In this document: piece after piece, positions 16,190 to 25,061 of the stretch
How positions within the stretch are numbered: position 1 is the first letter of the stretch
Layout of the letters: every line of letters starts with the position of its first letter
Assembly (NCBI RefSeq): GCF_916858675.1
Contig: NZ_CAKASM010000002.1
Span: 124,001-188,000 of the forward strand
Reading direction: 5' to 3'
Source: Sphingomonas sp. Leaf21
GTDB taxonomy: Bacteria > Pseudomonadota > Alphaproteobacteria > Sphingomonadales > Sphingomonadaceae
Length of the DNA: 64,000 bases
Position numbers and translations under genes: made by a program
The notes under the pieces: model-generated
What the model was told of the DNA's origin: nothing
Databases searched by the model: none
The model's input: only the letters and a program-made list of their open reading frames with translations

Positions 16190-18673
16190 ATGGACCATGT
16201 GGTGCATAGGATCGTCGACCCCCGCATGACCCCGGTTACCCGTTTTCGTGACAGCCTGCGCAGCGGCGGCATCTGCGGCGCGCTGATGGCGCGGCGTGAC
16301 TGGTCGGACGGGGCGCTCGGGCCGATCGAGGGATGGAGCGCCGCGCTCCGTGCCGCGGTCCTGCTGATGCTGCGGACACCGGTGCCGATGGCGATCATGT
16401 GGGGCGGGCAGGGCGTCCTTCTGTACAATGACGCCTATGCCGCGATCGCACGAGGGCGGCATCCCGAGGCGATGGGGCGGCCGGTGGCGGAGGCCTGGCC
16501 CGAGATCGCGGCGTTCATCACGAATGTCCTGCACGTCGGAATGGCGGGCGAGACGCTCAGCTATCGCGACCATCCGCTGACCCTTTACCGCGACGGTGTC
16601 GCCGAACAGGTCTGGCTGAACCTCGATTACTCTCCGATCACCGACGTCGATGGTCGTCCGGGCGGAGTGCTCTGCGTGGTGGCGGAGATGACCGATCGGG
16701 TCACCGCGCAGGCGGCGCTGGCCGATAGCGAGACGCGGTTCCGCCTGATGGTCGATACCGTGCCGCAAATCGTCTGGATCGCCGATGCGGATGGCCAGAT
16801 GGAATTCCTGAACCGGCAATTTTCCGATTATACCGGCGCGGCATTCCGGTCGATGTCGCCCGCCGAGATCGCGGGCGCCTATATCCATCCCGACGACGTG
16901 GCCCATGTCGTCGCCTCGTTCCAGGCCGCGCGTGACGGCGGCGGTGTCCACAAGTGCCAGCATCGCATCCGCTCCGCCTCGGGCGAATATCGCTGGTTCC
17001 TCGACCGCGCGCATCCCTACCGCGATCCGGACAGTGGCGAGATCGTCCGCTGGTTCGGTTCGTCGATCGACATCCACGATCGCAAGCTGGCCGAGGACCG
17101 GCTTCACCAACTCAACGCAACGCTCGAGCAGCGGGTGGCGGAGCGGACCGCCGAGCGCAACATGCTGGCGACGATGGTCGAGAATACCGACATCATGGTG
17201 ATGGCGGTCGATATGAATTTCGACATCCTGGCGCTCAATCTCGCCCATGCCGATGAGTTCGAACGCGTCTTCGGCGTCCGCCCGCACACCGGCGACAACA
17301 TGCTGGCACTGCTCGCCGACCGGCCGGGCCTGCGTGACGAGGTCCGCGCGGGCTGGATGCGCGGGATGCAGGGCGAGCATGTCAGCTTCGTCGACGAATA
17401 TGGCGACCCCAACCATATCCGCCGCTGCTATTCGGTCAGCTTCCACCCGCTGTTCGACGAGGCGGGCGTGCAGTTCGGCGTCTATCAGTTCGTCACCGAC
17501 GTCACCGACCGGCTTCGCGGCGAGGCCGAACTGGTCGAGGCGCAGGCCGCGCTTCGCCAGGCGCAGAAGATGGAGGCGATGGGACAGCTCACCGGCGGCG
17601 TCGCGCACGACTTCAACAACCTGCTGACCCCGATCGTCGGTACGCTCGACCTGTTGCAGCACAAGGGGCTGGGCGGCCTGCGCGAGCAGCGGCTGATCGC
17701 CGGGGCGGCGCAGTCGGCGGAGCGCGCCCGCATGTTGGTCCAGCGCCTCCTCGCCTTCGCGCGCCGCCAGCCCCTGCAGCTGATCGCGGTCGACCTGGCC
17801 GAGCTGGTCGCCGGGATGGGCGATCTGGTCGCCAGCACGACCGGGCCGACGATCATGGTCGAGGTCGATGTCGCCTTCGGCCTGCCGCCCGCCGATGCCG
17901 ACCCCAACCAGCTCGAAATGGCGCTGCTCAACCTGGCGGTGAACGCGCGCGACGCGATGCCGGAGGGCGGTCGCCTGCGCATCGCGCTGGGCCAGGAGCG
18001 GGTGGATGAGGGACGGGGGCTGCCCGTCGTCGCGGGCGACTATATCCGCCTGTCCGTCACCGACACGGGCAGCGGTATGGACGCCGCCACGCTGGCCCGC
18101 GCCGTCGAGCCCTTCTTCTCGACCAAGGGCGTCGGCAAGGGAACCGGGCTTGGCCTGTCGATGGTCCATGGGCTGGCGTTGCAACTCGGCGGTGCGCTGA
18201 CGATCCGCAGCGAACCGGGAGAGGGGACCGAAGTCGCGCTGTTCCTGCCGGTCAGCGGATCGGTGCGGCAGGAGCCGGTGGTCGCGCCGACCTGCGCGGG
18301 ACCGGCGCGGCGAAGCGGTCGCGCGCTGCTGGTCGATGACGAGGATCTGGTGCGCCACAGCACCGCCGATATGCTTGCCGATCTGGGCTATGACGTGATC
18401 GAGGCGGCATCGGGCGAGGAGGCGGTCGCGATGCTCGACGACGGGGTGGCGTTCGACCTGCTGGTGACCGACCATCTGATGCCGGGCCTGTCGGGGACCG
18501 AACTCGCCCGACTGGTCCGGGCCCGGCGACCGGGCGTCGCGATCCTGCTGGTGTCGGGCTATGCCGAAACCGACGGCGTCGCCTCCTCGCTCGCCCGGCT
18601 GACCAAGCCGTTCCGCCAGCGCGAACTCGCCGAGCGGCTGGCGCAGATCACCGCGTCGGCGGACGTGGCCTGA
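16190..18673 (+). CDS. PAS-domain hybrid sensor histidine kinase with receiver domain
   Basis: An 827-residue cytoplasmic signalling protein with no membrane segments. An N-terminal PAS-like segment (DGALGPIEGWSAALR, PMAIMWGGQGVLLYND) is followed by a second PAS/PAC (about 180-310), a coiled linker and a third PAS (about 330-445). Next come the HisKA domain with phospho-acceptor His473 in GGVAHDFNNLL, the ATPase domain with NLAVNARDAM and GKGTGLGLSMVHG, and a C-terminal receiver with Asp761 in LLVTDHLMPG. The receiver makes it a hybrid kinase needing a phosphotransfer partner not found here. ATG 16226 is an alternative start; neither has a strong ribosome binding site. The input signal is unknown. 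Confidence 0.88.
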   Translation: MDHVVHRIVDPRMTPVTRFRDSLRSGGICGALMARRDWSDGALGPIEGWSAALRAAVLLMLRTPVPMAIMWGGQGVLLYNDAYAAIARGRHPEAMGRPVAEAWPEIAAFITNVLHVGMAGETLSYRDHPLTLYRDGVAEQVWLNLDYSPITDVDGRPGGVLCVVAEMTDRVTAQAALADSETRFRLMVDTVPQIVWIADADGQMEFLNRQFSDYTGAAFRSMSPAEIAGAYIHPDDVAHVVASFQAARDGGGVHKCQHRIRSASGEYRWFLDRAHPYRDPDSGEIVRWFGSSIDIHDRKLAEDRLHQLNATLEQRVAERTAERNMLATMVENTDIMVMAVDMNFDILALNLAHADEFERVFGVRPHTGDNMLALLADRPGLRDEVRAGWMRGMQGEHVSFVDEYGDPNHIRRCYSVSFHPLFDEAGVQFGVYQFVTDVTDRLRGEAELVEAQAALRQAQKMEAMGQLTGGVAHDFNNLLTPIVGTLDLLQHKGLGGLREQRLIAGAAQSAERARMLVQRLLAFARRQPLQLIAVDLAELVAGMGDLVASTTGPTIMVEVDVAFGLPPADADPNQLEMALLNLAVNARDAMPEGGRLRIALGQERVDEGRGLPVVAGDYIRLSVTDTGSGMDAATLARAVEPFFSTKGVGKGTGLGLSMVHGLALQLGGALTIRSEPGEGTEVALFLPVSGSVRQEPVVAPTCAGPARRSGRALLVDDEDLVRHSTADMLADLGYDVIEAASGEEAVAMLDDGVAFDLLVTDHLMPGLSGTELARLVRARRPGVAILLVSGYAETDGVASSLARLTKPFRQRELAERLAQITASADVA

Positions 18674-18680
18674 ACCCATT

Positions 18681-18891
18681 CCTCCCCATCTCCGGTGGGG
18701 TGGGGGCGTTCGCGCCAGCGAGTGGTGGAGGGGTGGCGTCCGGGCGGGCCGATCCCGCCCTGTCGAATCCGACGCCGTCGTCCTTCAACCGGCGTAGCCT
18801 GCCCCGGCAACCGACTGGCATCGCCCCTCCGTCAGGGCTGCGCCCTGCCACCTCCCCAAGCACGCTTGGGGAGGAATGGAGTGTCCGAACG
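18681..18891. repeat. 211-bp tandem repeat, unit 1
   Basis: First unit of a direct tandem repeat whose start (CCTCCCCATCTCCGGTGGGG) recurs exactly 211 bases later. It lies directly after the hybrid kinase stop. The unit ends with an imperfect 24-base palindrome at 18851-18874. Confidence 0.9.
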
Positions 18892-19102
18892 CCTCCCCAT
18901 CTCCGGTGGGGAGGGGGCGTTCGCGCCAGCGAGTGGTGGAGGGGCGGCGTCCGGGCGACGCGATCCCGCCCTGTCGAATCCGACGCCGTCGTCCTTCAAC
19001 CGGCGTAGCCTGCCCCGGCAACCGACTGGCATCGCCCCTCCGTCAGGGCTTCGCCCTGCCACCTCCCCAAGCATGCTTGGGGAGGAATGAGGTGCCCGGA
19101 CT
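18892..19102. repeat. 211-bp tandem repeat, unit 2
   Basis: Second full unit, nearly identical to unit 1 through the whole central part (for example TGTCGAATCCGACGCCGTCG in both). It carries the palindrome at 19062-19085 in perfect form. The few differences from unit 1 are single bases or short stretches in the first 90 bases, at one base in the CAGGGC(T)GCGCC segment, and after the palindrome. Confidence 0.9.
19062..19085. repeat. Perfect 24-base palindrome inside repeat unit 2
   Basis: CCTCCCCAAGCATGCTTGGGGAGG reads the same on both strands. The matching site in unit 1 (18851-18874) has C in place of T at one position. A hairpin of this strength could stop transcription from either side or be a recognition site for a REP-type transposase. 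Confidence 0.85.
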
Positions 19103-19178
19103 CCTCCCCATCTCCGATGGGGAGGGGGACCGCTCGCGCGAGCGAGTGGTGGAGGGGTGGCGTCCGGGCGACGCGATC
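19103..19178. repeat. 211-bp tandem repeat, partial third unit
   Basis: The first 76 bases of a third unit, again exactly 211 bases after the previous start. Similarity fades just before the stop codon of the small minus-strand gene at 19186. Together with units 1 and 2 this fills the whole 512-base gap between the hybrid kinase and the next gene; no coding sequence is supported there. Confidence 0.8.
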
Positions 19179-19185
19179 GCGCCGG

Positions 19186-19365
19186 TCAGTGGAGTTTGGC
19201 GATCGCCAGCCCGTCTTCCTTGGCGCGCGCCTTCACCGACTCCTCGCTGCGGGTCAGCGCCTTGGCGATCGCCTTCAGCGCCATGCCCTTTTTGGCCAGC
19301 GTGTGGAGTTTCTGAATCTCGTCCTGCCGCCAGGGCTGGCGATGTCGCTCAAATTTCTCGGCCAT
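19186..19365 (-). CDS. Small basic helical protein, possible HTH/SANT-like DNA-binding protein
   Basis: A 59-residue basic protein beginning MAEKFERHRQPW. The sequence predicts three helices (WRQDEIQKLHTLAKKG, ALKAIAKALTRS, ESVKARAKED), the layout of a helix-turn-helix or SANT/Myb-like domain, with the second and third helices as the likely DNA-reading pair. I recall close relatives as unnamed proteins throughout sphingomonads. Upstream in-frame ATGs at 19374 and 19401 exist, but MAEKF is the conserved-looking start. It lies next to the tandem repeat and is divergent from the TonB receptor. Function is unknown. Confidence 0.7.
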   Translation of the reverse strand: MAEKFERHRQPWRQDEIQKLHTLAKKGMALKAIAKALTRSEESVKARAKEDGLAIAKLH

Positions 19366-19528
19366 GCCGTTCATATAGGATGACGGATCGCCGCTGGCCA
19401 TGCCGGGCCATGCGCCGCCCGGTCGATGATGGCTCGCTTACAAATGCGTCATGGAGCGTCACCGCGCTTGCCTTCGTCACGCCGCGCGGCGAAGCAGGCG
19501 GCCTGTTGTGACTTTGTATCATGCGAGT

Positions 19529-21676
19529 ATGCCCATGCGTCTTTCCGCCCTGCTCTGCTGTGTCGCGTCCTCCGCCCTCGCCGTTCCCGCGCTCGCCCAG
19601 ACGCGCGGCGTGCCCGCGTCGGAGACCGATCAAACTTCGCCGGGTGACGCCGGTAGCGGCAGCGACATCGTCGTGACCGCCAAGCGCCTCGACGAGGCGC
19701 GCGCGCATATCCAGCCCAGCCTGGGCGCGTCGAACTACGAGATCACCAGCGCGACGATCAAGGCGCTGCCCGGCGGCGAGAATCAGCAGTTCAACCAGAT
19801 CCTGCTCCAGGCGCCAGGCGTCGTGCAGGACGGCTTCGGCCAGTTTCATGTCCGCGACGACCATAACGGCCTGCAATATCGCATCAACGGCACCATCCTG
19901 CCCGAGGGGCTGGCGGTGTTCGGCCAGACGCTGTCGCCGCGACTGGTCGACAAGGTCAACATCCTGACCGGCGCGTTACCGGCGCAATATGGCCTGCGCA
20001 CTGCGGGCGTCATCGACATCACGACCAAGAGCGGGCTGTTCGACAATGGCGGCACCGCGTCCATCTATGGCGGCAGTCACAATACCATCCAGCCGAGCCT
20101 GACCTATGGCGGCTCGACGGGCAGCACCAACTACTTCGTCTCGGGCGATTATCGCCATAGCGGACTGGGGATCGAGAGCGTCGACGGCCGCTCCAACCCG
20201 GTCCACGACGATACCGACCAGTATCAGGGCTTCGCCTATGTCGACCATATCCTGGACGACCAGAACCGGGTGTCGTTCGTCGGCGGCTATTCCAACCAGT
20301 GGTTCCAGATCCCGAACCCGGTCGGACAGCAGCCGGACGGCACCTGGACCATCGGCGGGCAAAGCGCCTTTCCCAGCGAGAAGCTGAACGAGACGCAGCT
20401 CGAGAAGACCGGCTTCGGCCAGGTCGCATTCCTCCACGATGCCGAGCCGCTGACCGTGCAGGCATCGCTTTTCGCCCGCTATTCGTCGCTGCGCTACCGT
20501 CCCGACATAGTGGGCGAGCTGCTCTACAACGGACAGGCGCAGCAGGCCTATAAGCAGGATTTCGCGATCGGCGGACAGGTCGATGCGGTCTACCATATCG
20601 GCACCGCGCACACGCTGCGCGGCGGGTTGCTGGTGACGCGCGATCGCTCGACCAGCGACACCACGACCAGCGTCTTTCCGGTCGATGCCAATGGCAATCA
20701 GGCGGGCGAGCCGATCGCGGTCGTCGACAATGGCGGCAAGACCGCGACCAGCTTCAGCGCCTATCTGCAGGACGAATGGAAGCTGCTGCCCAAGCTGACG
20801 CTCAACTACGGCGCGCGCTACGACCTCTATAACGGCTATCGTCGCGAGGGGCAGCTGTCGCCGCGCGTCAATCTGGTGTGGCAGCCGGACGGGGTCTACA
20901 CGCTCCACGCGGGCTATTCGCGCTATTTCGTGCCGCCGCCCTTCGAACTGGTCGCCAGCACCAGCATCGCCAAGTTCGTCGGGACCAGCGCCTATCCCGC
21001 CAACCCGCTCAACGACGTGCCCTTCGCCGAGCGACAGGATTATTTCGACGCCGGGTTCCAGGCGCGGCTCAGCCGATACTTCACCTACGGCATCGACGCC
21101 TATTACCGCATCTCGAGGAACCTGATCGACGAGGGGCAGTTCGGCGCGCCGATCATCCTGACGCCGTTCAACTATCGCCAGGGGCGGATCGGCGGGATCG
21201 AGGCGAATATGAGCTATGCGCGCGGCGGCCTGCTCGCCTATGCCAATTTCGCCGCGGCCAAGGCGAAGGGGCGCAACATCGTCTCCAGCCAGTTCAGCTT
21301 CTCGCCCGACGACCTCGCCTATATCTCCGGACGATATATCTATCTGGACCACGACCAGACCTTCACCGGTTCGGCGGGCGTGTCCTATGCCTTTGCCGAG
21401 GGGACGAAGCTGGGCGGCAGCATGATCTACGGCTCGGGGCTGCGGCGCGACGACGACGTCAATTCGATCCCCAACGGCGCCAAGCTGCCCCCCTATGCGC
21501 AGTTCAACCTGACCGCGAGCCAGCACCTGGCGGGGCCGAATCTCGATATCCGGTTCGACGTGATCAACCTGTTCGACCACAGCTACGAAATCCGCGACGG
21601 AACCGGCGTCGGCGTCGGCGCGCCGCAATTCGGCCCGCGTCGCGGCTTCTTCGTCGGCCTGTCCAAGGCGTTTTGA
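19529..21676 (+). CDS. TonB-dependent outer membrane receptor
   Basis: A 715-residue outer membrane receptor. A signal peptide (MPMRLSALLCCVASSALAV..., cut after ALAQ near residue 24) is followed by a TonB box-like SDIVVTAKR near residue 49. The plug domain (about 65-180) contains RINGTILPEG and GVIDITTKSG, and the 22-stranded barrel ends in Phe (FFVGLSKAF). Such receptors import siderophores, cobalamin or carbohydrates using TonB energy. No ligand clue is given by the neighbours. ATG 19529 begins the signal peptide; there is no clear Shine-Dalgarno, and ATG 19535 is equally possible. The protein looks intact. Confidence 0.9.
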   Translation: MPMRLSALLCCVASSALAVPALAQTRGVPASETDQTSPGDAGSGSDIVVTAKRLDEARAHIQPSLGASNYEITSATIKALPGGENQQFNQILLQAPGVVQDGFGQFHVRDDHNGLQYRINGTILPEGLAVFGQTLSPRLVDKVNILTGALPAQYGLRTAGVIDITTKSGLFDNGGTASIYGGSHNTIQPSLTYGGSTGSTNYFVSGDYRHSGLGIESVDGRSNPVHDDTDQYQGFAYVDHILDDQNRVSFVGGYSNQWFQIPNPVGQQPDGTWTIGGQSAFPSEKLNETQLEKTGFGQVAFLHDAEPLTVQASLFARYSSLRYRPDIVGELLYNGQAQQAYKQDFAIGGQVDAVYHIGTAHTLRGGLLVTRDRSTSDTTTSVFPVDANGNQAGEPIAVVDNGGKTATSFSAYLQDEWKLLPKLTLNYGARYDLYNGYRREGQLSPRVNLVWQPDGVYTLHAGYSRYFVPPPFELVASTSIAKFVGTSAYPANPLNDVPFAERQDYFDAGFQARLSRYFTYGIDAYYRISRNLIDEGQFGAPIILTPFNYRQGRIGGIEANMSYARGGLLAYANFAAAKAKGRNIVSSQFSFSPDDLAYISGRYIYLDHDQTFTGSAGVSYAFAEGTKLGGSMIYGSGLRRDDDVNSIPNGAKLPPYAQFNLTASQHLAGPNLDIRFDVINLFDHSYEIRDGTGVGVGAPQFGPRRGFFVGLSKAF

Positions 21677-21680
21677 TCGT

Positions 21681-21699
21681 CCTCCCCGTACCGGGGAGG
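21681..21699. terminator. Hairpin between convergent TonB receptor and retropepsin genes
   Basis: CCTCCCCG at 21681-21688 pairs with CGGGGAGG at 21692-21699 around a 3-base loop, four bases after the receptor stop. It belongs to the CCTCCCC/GGGGAGG hairpin type seen repeatedly here and can act on both strands. Confidence 0.6.
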
Positions 21700-21705
21700 A
21701 TCGTC

Positions 21706-23469
21706 TCACGCGATGCCGTATCTGGCGATCAGCTCGGGCAGGCGCCTGTTCAGCGCGGTCGCCAGCGCACGGTCGTGCGCGGCTTCGGTCGTCATGCCCA
21801 GATGCGTCTCGGCCAGCGACCGACCGTACAGCGCCCAGGGGCGCTTCGGATCGATCGCCAGCGCGGCGTTGAAGTCGGCGAGCGCGTTCTTGTCGTCCTT
21901 CTGGCGGAGATGGACGAAGGCGCGGCTGTCGAGGAAGCTGGGATTGCTCGGCACCGCGCGGACGGCGGCGTTGCAGTCGCCCAGCGCCTGGTCGAGATCG
22001 CGATCGGCAAGCATCCTCGCCCAGCAGCGTCCGTTCTGCGCGGTGCTTCGCCGCGAATCGTCGCGATGCGCGGCGAGCCACAGGCCATATTGCGCGACCG
22101 CCTGGTCGAACGCGTCCGCCCCGGCATAGAGCTGGCCCATCTGCAACCGTGCGCCATCCTCGCGCGGCAGGGTGGCGGCGATCTGGTCGAGGTCGGCGAT
22201 CGTCCCCGCCGGATTGCCCGCGCGCAGCCGCAGTTCGGCGCGCAACAGCCGCGCGCGCAGGTCGCCGGGATCGAGCGCCAGCGTGGTGTCCAGATCGTCG
22301 ATCGCCAGCACCGGCCGCCGCTGCTCCAGATAGGCGAGCGCGCGTTGCCGGGGGAAACGCGGATCCTTCGGCGCCAGGGCGATCGCCTTGGTGAAGGACT
22401 CGATCGCATGGGGCAGGTCGTGCTGGGTCTGGAACATCGCGCCCTGGCGACTGAAACCGTCCGCATCGCTCGGCGCGGGGCCGGCATCGGCCTGTACCAG
22501 CGCGGCCGTGGCGGCATCGGCATGGGCGACCGCGTCGAACAGCCGCCCGCCGGTATAGGTGAAATAGAGGCGGTGCTGGAGGTTGGACACATAGATGCGG
22601 TGCGACACGAAGTAATCCGCACCCAGCAGCATGTCGGTATCGACCGGCCCCAGATCGGCGATGTGCAGCCGCACATTGTGCAGCTCTTCATTGCCGATCT
22701 TCAGCAGCTTGAACGGCGCGGTCCAGCCCTGGACGACATGACGGCCCAGGCCGCGCTCCCACCCCGCCGCGATCACGCCCGGATCGCCGGGATGCACGCC
22801 CGCACGCGCGGCGGCGCGCAGGCTGATGACGGTTTGCGGTGCGCCGGTGTCGAAGGTGATGTTCAGCCTGGCGCCGTCCAGCTCGCCCGTGCCCACCGTA
22901 TGGCTGTTCCCGGCTTCCTTGGACTGGATCGCCATTTCGAAAAAGGGCTTGCCCCCGGTCCAGTAGGCCATCGCCGCCTTGCCGCAATTGCTCGGCCGGA
23001 ACAGCCGGACCATGCCGCCCGGCAGGTCGTATTCGACATCGGCCAGCCCCAGGACATTCTGGCCGAGCAGCCCGGTCTGGCCGATATCGCTGCCGCTGAC
23101 GACGAACTGGACATTGGGCACGTCGAGCCCGGCAAGCCCGAAATGCCGCACCGTGGTGACCGAGGCATCGGTCGTGCCGCCGATGCCGCTGACCCGGAAA
23201 CCGAAGGGAAGCGGCCGTTCGCTCAGCCTGCGCTCGCGCGCGACCGACGGCCAGATATTGCTGAAGAACGCGCCGCTATCGAGGATGAAGGGCGCGGGAA
23301 CCCCGTTGATCTGCGTCTCGACGATGGGGCGGAGGCCCTGCATCGTCACCGGGATCGCCGCCATCTGGCCGACCTTGCACCCGGCAGGCGCGGCGAGCGC
23401 CGCACCCGGCATCAGCGCGATGCCCGCCACCGCCGCCATGCCCCAAGCCGCCATGCCCCGCATCCGCAT
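21706..23469 (-). CDS. Exported protein with two retropepsin-like aspartyl protease domains and TPR tail
   Basis: A 587-residue protein. The signal peptide covers about residues 1-27 (ending ALAA). Two retropepsin-like halves follow, with catalytic-type motifs LDSG at 63-66 and FDTG at 206-209; the first has DSG where DTG is usual. Glycines such as LLGQNVLG and LLGADYF act as the partner psi-loop motifs. Residues from about 320 to the end form tetratricopeptide-type helical repeats (for example ALADFNAALAIDPKRPWAL). It is likely periplasmic or surface-associated. Start M at 23469 begins a normal signal peptide; the frame opens further upstream to 23547. The substrate is unknown. Confidence 0.8.
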   Translation of the reverse strand: MRMRGMAAWGMAAVAGIALMPGAALAAPAGCKVGQMAAIPVTMQGLRPIVETQINGVPAPFILDSGAFFSNIWPSVARERRLSERPLPFGFRVSGIGGTTDASVTTVRHFGLAGLDVPNVQFVVSGSDIGQTGLLGQNVLGLADVEYDLPGGMVRLFRPSNCGKAAMAYWTGGKPFFEMAIQSKEAGNSHTVGTGELDGARLNITFDTGAPQTVISLRAAARAGVHPGDPGVIAAGWERGLGRHVVQGWTAPFKLLKIGNEELHNVRLHIADLGPVDTDMLLGADYFVSHRIYVSNLQHRLYFTYTGGRLFDAVAHADAATAALVQADAGPAPSDADGFSRQGAMFQTQHDLPHAIESFTKAIALAPKDPRFPRQRALAYLEQRRPVLAIDDLDTTLALDPGDLRARLLRAELRLRAGNPAGTIADLDQIAATLPREDGARLQMGQLYAGADAFDQAVAQYGLWLAAHRDDSRRSTAQNGRCWARMLADRDLDQALGDCNAAVRAVPSNPSFLDSRAFVHLRQKDDKNALADFNAALAIDPKRPWALYGRSLAETHLGMTTEAAHDRALATALNRRLPELIARYGIA

Positions 23470-23735
23470 CGTCGCCCCCCGCGTTCGTGCGACCGCGCCC
23501 CGGGATCGCGAGGTCGGAGCATAAGCGCCGATCCGCCGCGCGATCATGACATTTGCCTGAAATCGATGAAATCCGGCGCGGCATTGGAGCCGGATCGGAT
23601 CGTTTGTATCGCTGTCGGGTTGGGAGCGCGATCGTTCGTGGGCGAGCGTCGGGCGGCCGTTGCCACGGCTCGCATCGTTCGCCTATCGCACGACGGGATC
23701 AGGGGGCCGCAGGGCTCGCAGGGGAAAGAGACGCG

Positions 23736-24989
23736 ATGGTGACGCTGGCAACGGGTACGACCTGGGCGATTGCGGGGCTGTCGACCGCAGGCGTCATCGC
23801 GCGACCGATGCGCTGGCCCGAATGGATCTGGGCGGTGGCGGGGGCGGTGCTGCTGATCGTGCTCGGCCTCATGCCGCTGTCCGAAGCGGGGCAGGCGGTC
23901 GCCAAGGGCCTCGACGTCTATCTCTTCCTCACCGGCATGATGCTGCTCAGCGAGACCGCGCGGGAGCAGGGCGCGTTCGACTGGATCGCGGCGACCGCGG
24001 TCAACATGGCGGGTCGCTCGCGCGCCAGGCTGTTCGTGCTGGTCTATGCGACCGGAGTCGTCGTCACGACCTTCATGTCCAACGACGCGACCGCCGTCGT
24101 GCTGACCCCCGCCGTGTTCGTCGCCGCCAAGAAGGCCAAGGCCGATCCGCTGCCGCTGCTCTTCGCCTGCGCGCTCATCGCCAATGCGGCCAGCTTCGTG
24201 CTGCCCATCTCCAACCCCGCCAATCTCGTCCTCTATGGCGGGCACATGCCGCCGCTGGGGACATGGATGGCGGCGTTCGCGCTGCCGTCGATCGCGTCGA
24301 TCGCGGTCACCTATGCGGTGCTTCGCTGGACGCAGCGGGCACGGATCGCGGGCGATTGCGAATCGGACGTGGCGCGCGATGCGCTGTCGACCGGCGGCAA
24401 GCTGGCGATTGCGGGGATCGTGCTGACCGCGCTCCTCCTCCTCACCATGTCGGCGCTGGACGAGCCGCTGGGCCTGCCGACCGCGCTTGCGGGGATCGCC
24501 ACGGCGGTGATCGTATCGCTGCTGGCGGGGCGGTCGCCGGTGACGCTGGCGCGCAGCGTGTCCTGGGGCGTGCTGCCGCTGGTCGCGGGCCTGTTCGTGC
24601 TCGTCGAGGCGCTCGACCGGACCGGCGTGATCGCCTGGGTGGCGCGCGGCCTGCGCGACATGCTGACCGATCCGACCCGCGCGGCGGCGGTGTCGGGCAC
24701 CATTCTCGCCTTTGTCAGCAACGCGATGAACAACCTGCCCGCGGGCCTCGTCGCCAGCAGCGCGATCCAGCAGGCCCATCCGCCGCAGATCGTGACCGAC
24801 GCGCTGCTGATCGGCGTCGACCTCGGGCCCAACCTGTCGGTTACGGGCTCGCTGGCGACGATATTGTGGCTCCAGGCGATCCGGCGCGAGGGGGAGGATG
24901 TCAGCTTCCTCGCCTTCCTGAAGGTCGGCGCGGTGGCGATGCCGCTGGCTTTGGTGGCGGCATTGGGGATTCGGTTGTTGATCGGGTAG
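23736..24989 (+). CDS. ArsB/SLC13-type anion permease
   Basis: A 417-residue inner membrane protein with about eleven hydrophobic segments, belonging to the ion transporter superfamily that includes ArsB and NhaD. Two inverted-topology motifs are seen, SNDATAVVLTP near residue 112 and SNAMNNLPAGL near 328, and the block NPANLVLYGG is typical of arsenite/anion permeases. ATG 23736 follows GGGGAAAGAG at 23721-23730. No arsR, arsC or other arsenic gene is adjacent, so arsenite export is only one option; a different anion is possible. Confidence 0.8.
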   Translation: MVTLATGTTWAIAGLSTAGVIARPMRWPEWIWAVAGAVLLIVLGLMPLSEAGQAVAKGLDVYLFLTGMMLLSETAREQGAFDWIAATAVNMAGRSRARLFVLVYATGVVVTTFMSNDATAVVLTPAVFVAAKKAKADPLPLLFACALIANAASFVLPISNPANLVLYGGHMPPLGTWMAAFALPSIASIAVTYAVLRWTQRARIAGDCESDVARDALSTGGKLAIAGIVLTALLLLTMSALDEPLGLPTALAGIATAVIVSLLAGRSPVTLARSVSWGVLPLVAGLFVLVEALDRTGVIAWVARGLRDMLTDPTRAAAVSGTILAFVSNAMNNLPAGLVASSAIQQAHPPQIVTDALLIGVDLGPNLSVTGSLATILWLQAIRREGEDVSFLAFLKVGAVAMPLALVAALGIRLLIG

Positions 24990-24992
24990 CCC

Positions 24993-25060
24993 TCCGACAC
25001 CCTCACCCTTGCGGCGCTTTGCGCCTCCCTCCCTCTCCCGGTGGGAGGGTTGAGGGTGGG
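24993..25060. repeat. REP-like hairpin between convergent genes
   Basis: ACCCTCACCC near the left end pairs imperfectly with GGGTTGAGGGT near the right end, enclosing two smaller hairpins (GGCGCTTTGCGCC; CCCTCTCCCGGTGGGAGGG). It separates the ArsB-like gene from the convergent threonine synthase gene and probably serves as a bidirectional stop. Confidence 0.55.
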
Positions 25061-25061
25061 T

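Noticed and set aside
16067..18679. Minus-strand open frame of 870 codons opposite the hybrid kinase.
   Set aside because: Shadow of the kinase gene; no recognisable protein features.
18681..19178. CRISPR array.
   Set aside because: The repeat period is 211 bases with near-identical units and no spacers; no cas genes are present.
20878..23742. Plus-strand open frame of 954 codons across the TonB receptor and retropepsin genes.
   Set aside because: Its translation is low-complexity Arg/Pro/Gly and both underlying genes are well supported in other frames.
23736..24989. Arsenic resistance operon.
   Set aside because: Only the permease-like gene is present; no arsR, arsC or arsH is adjacent.
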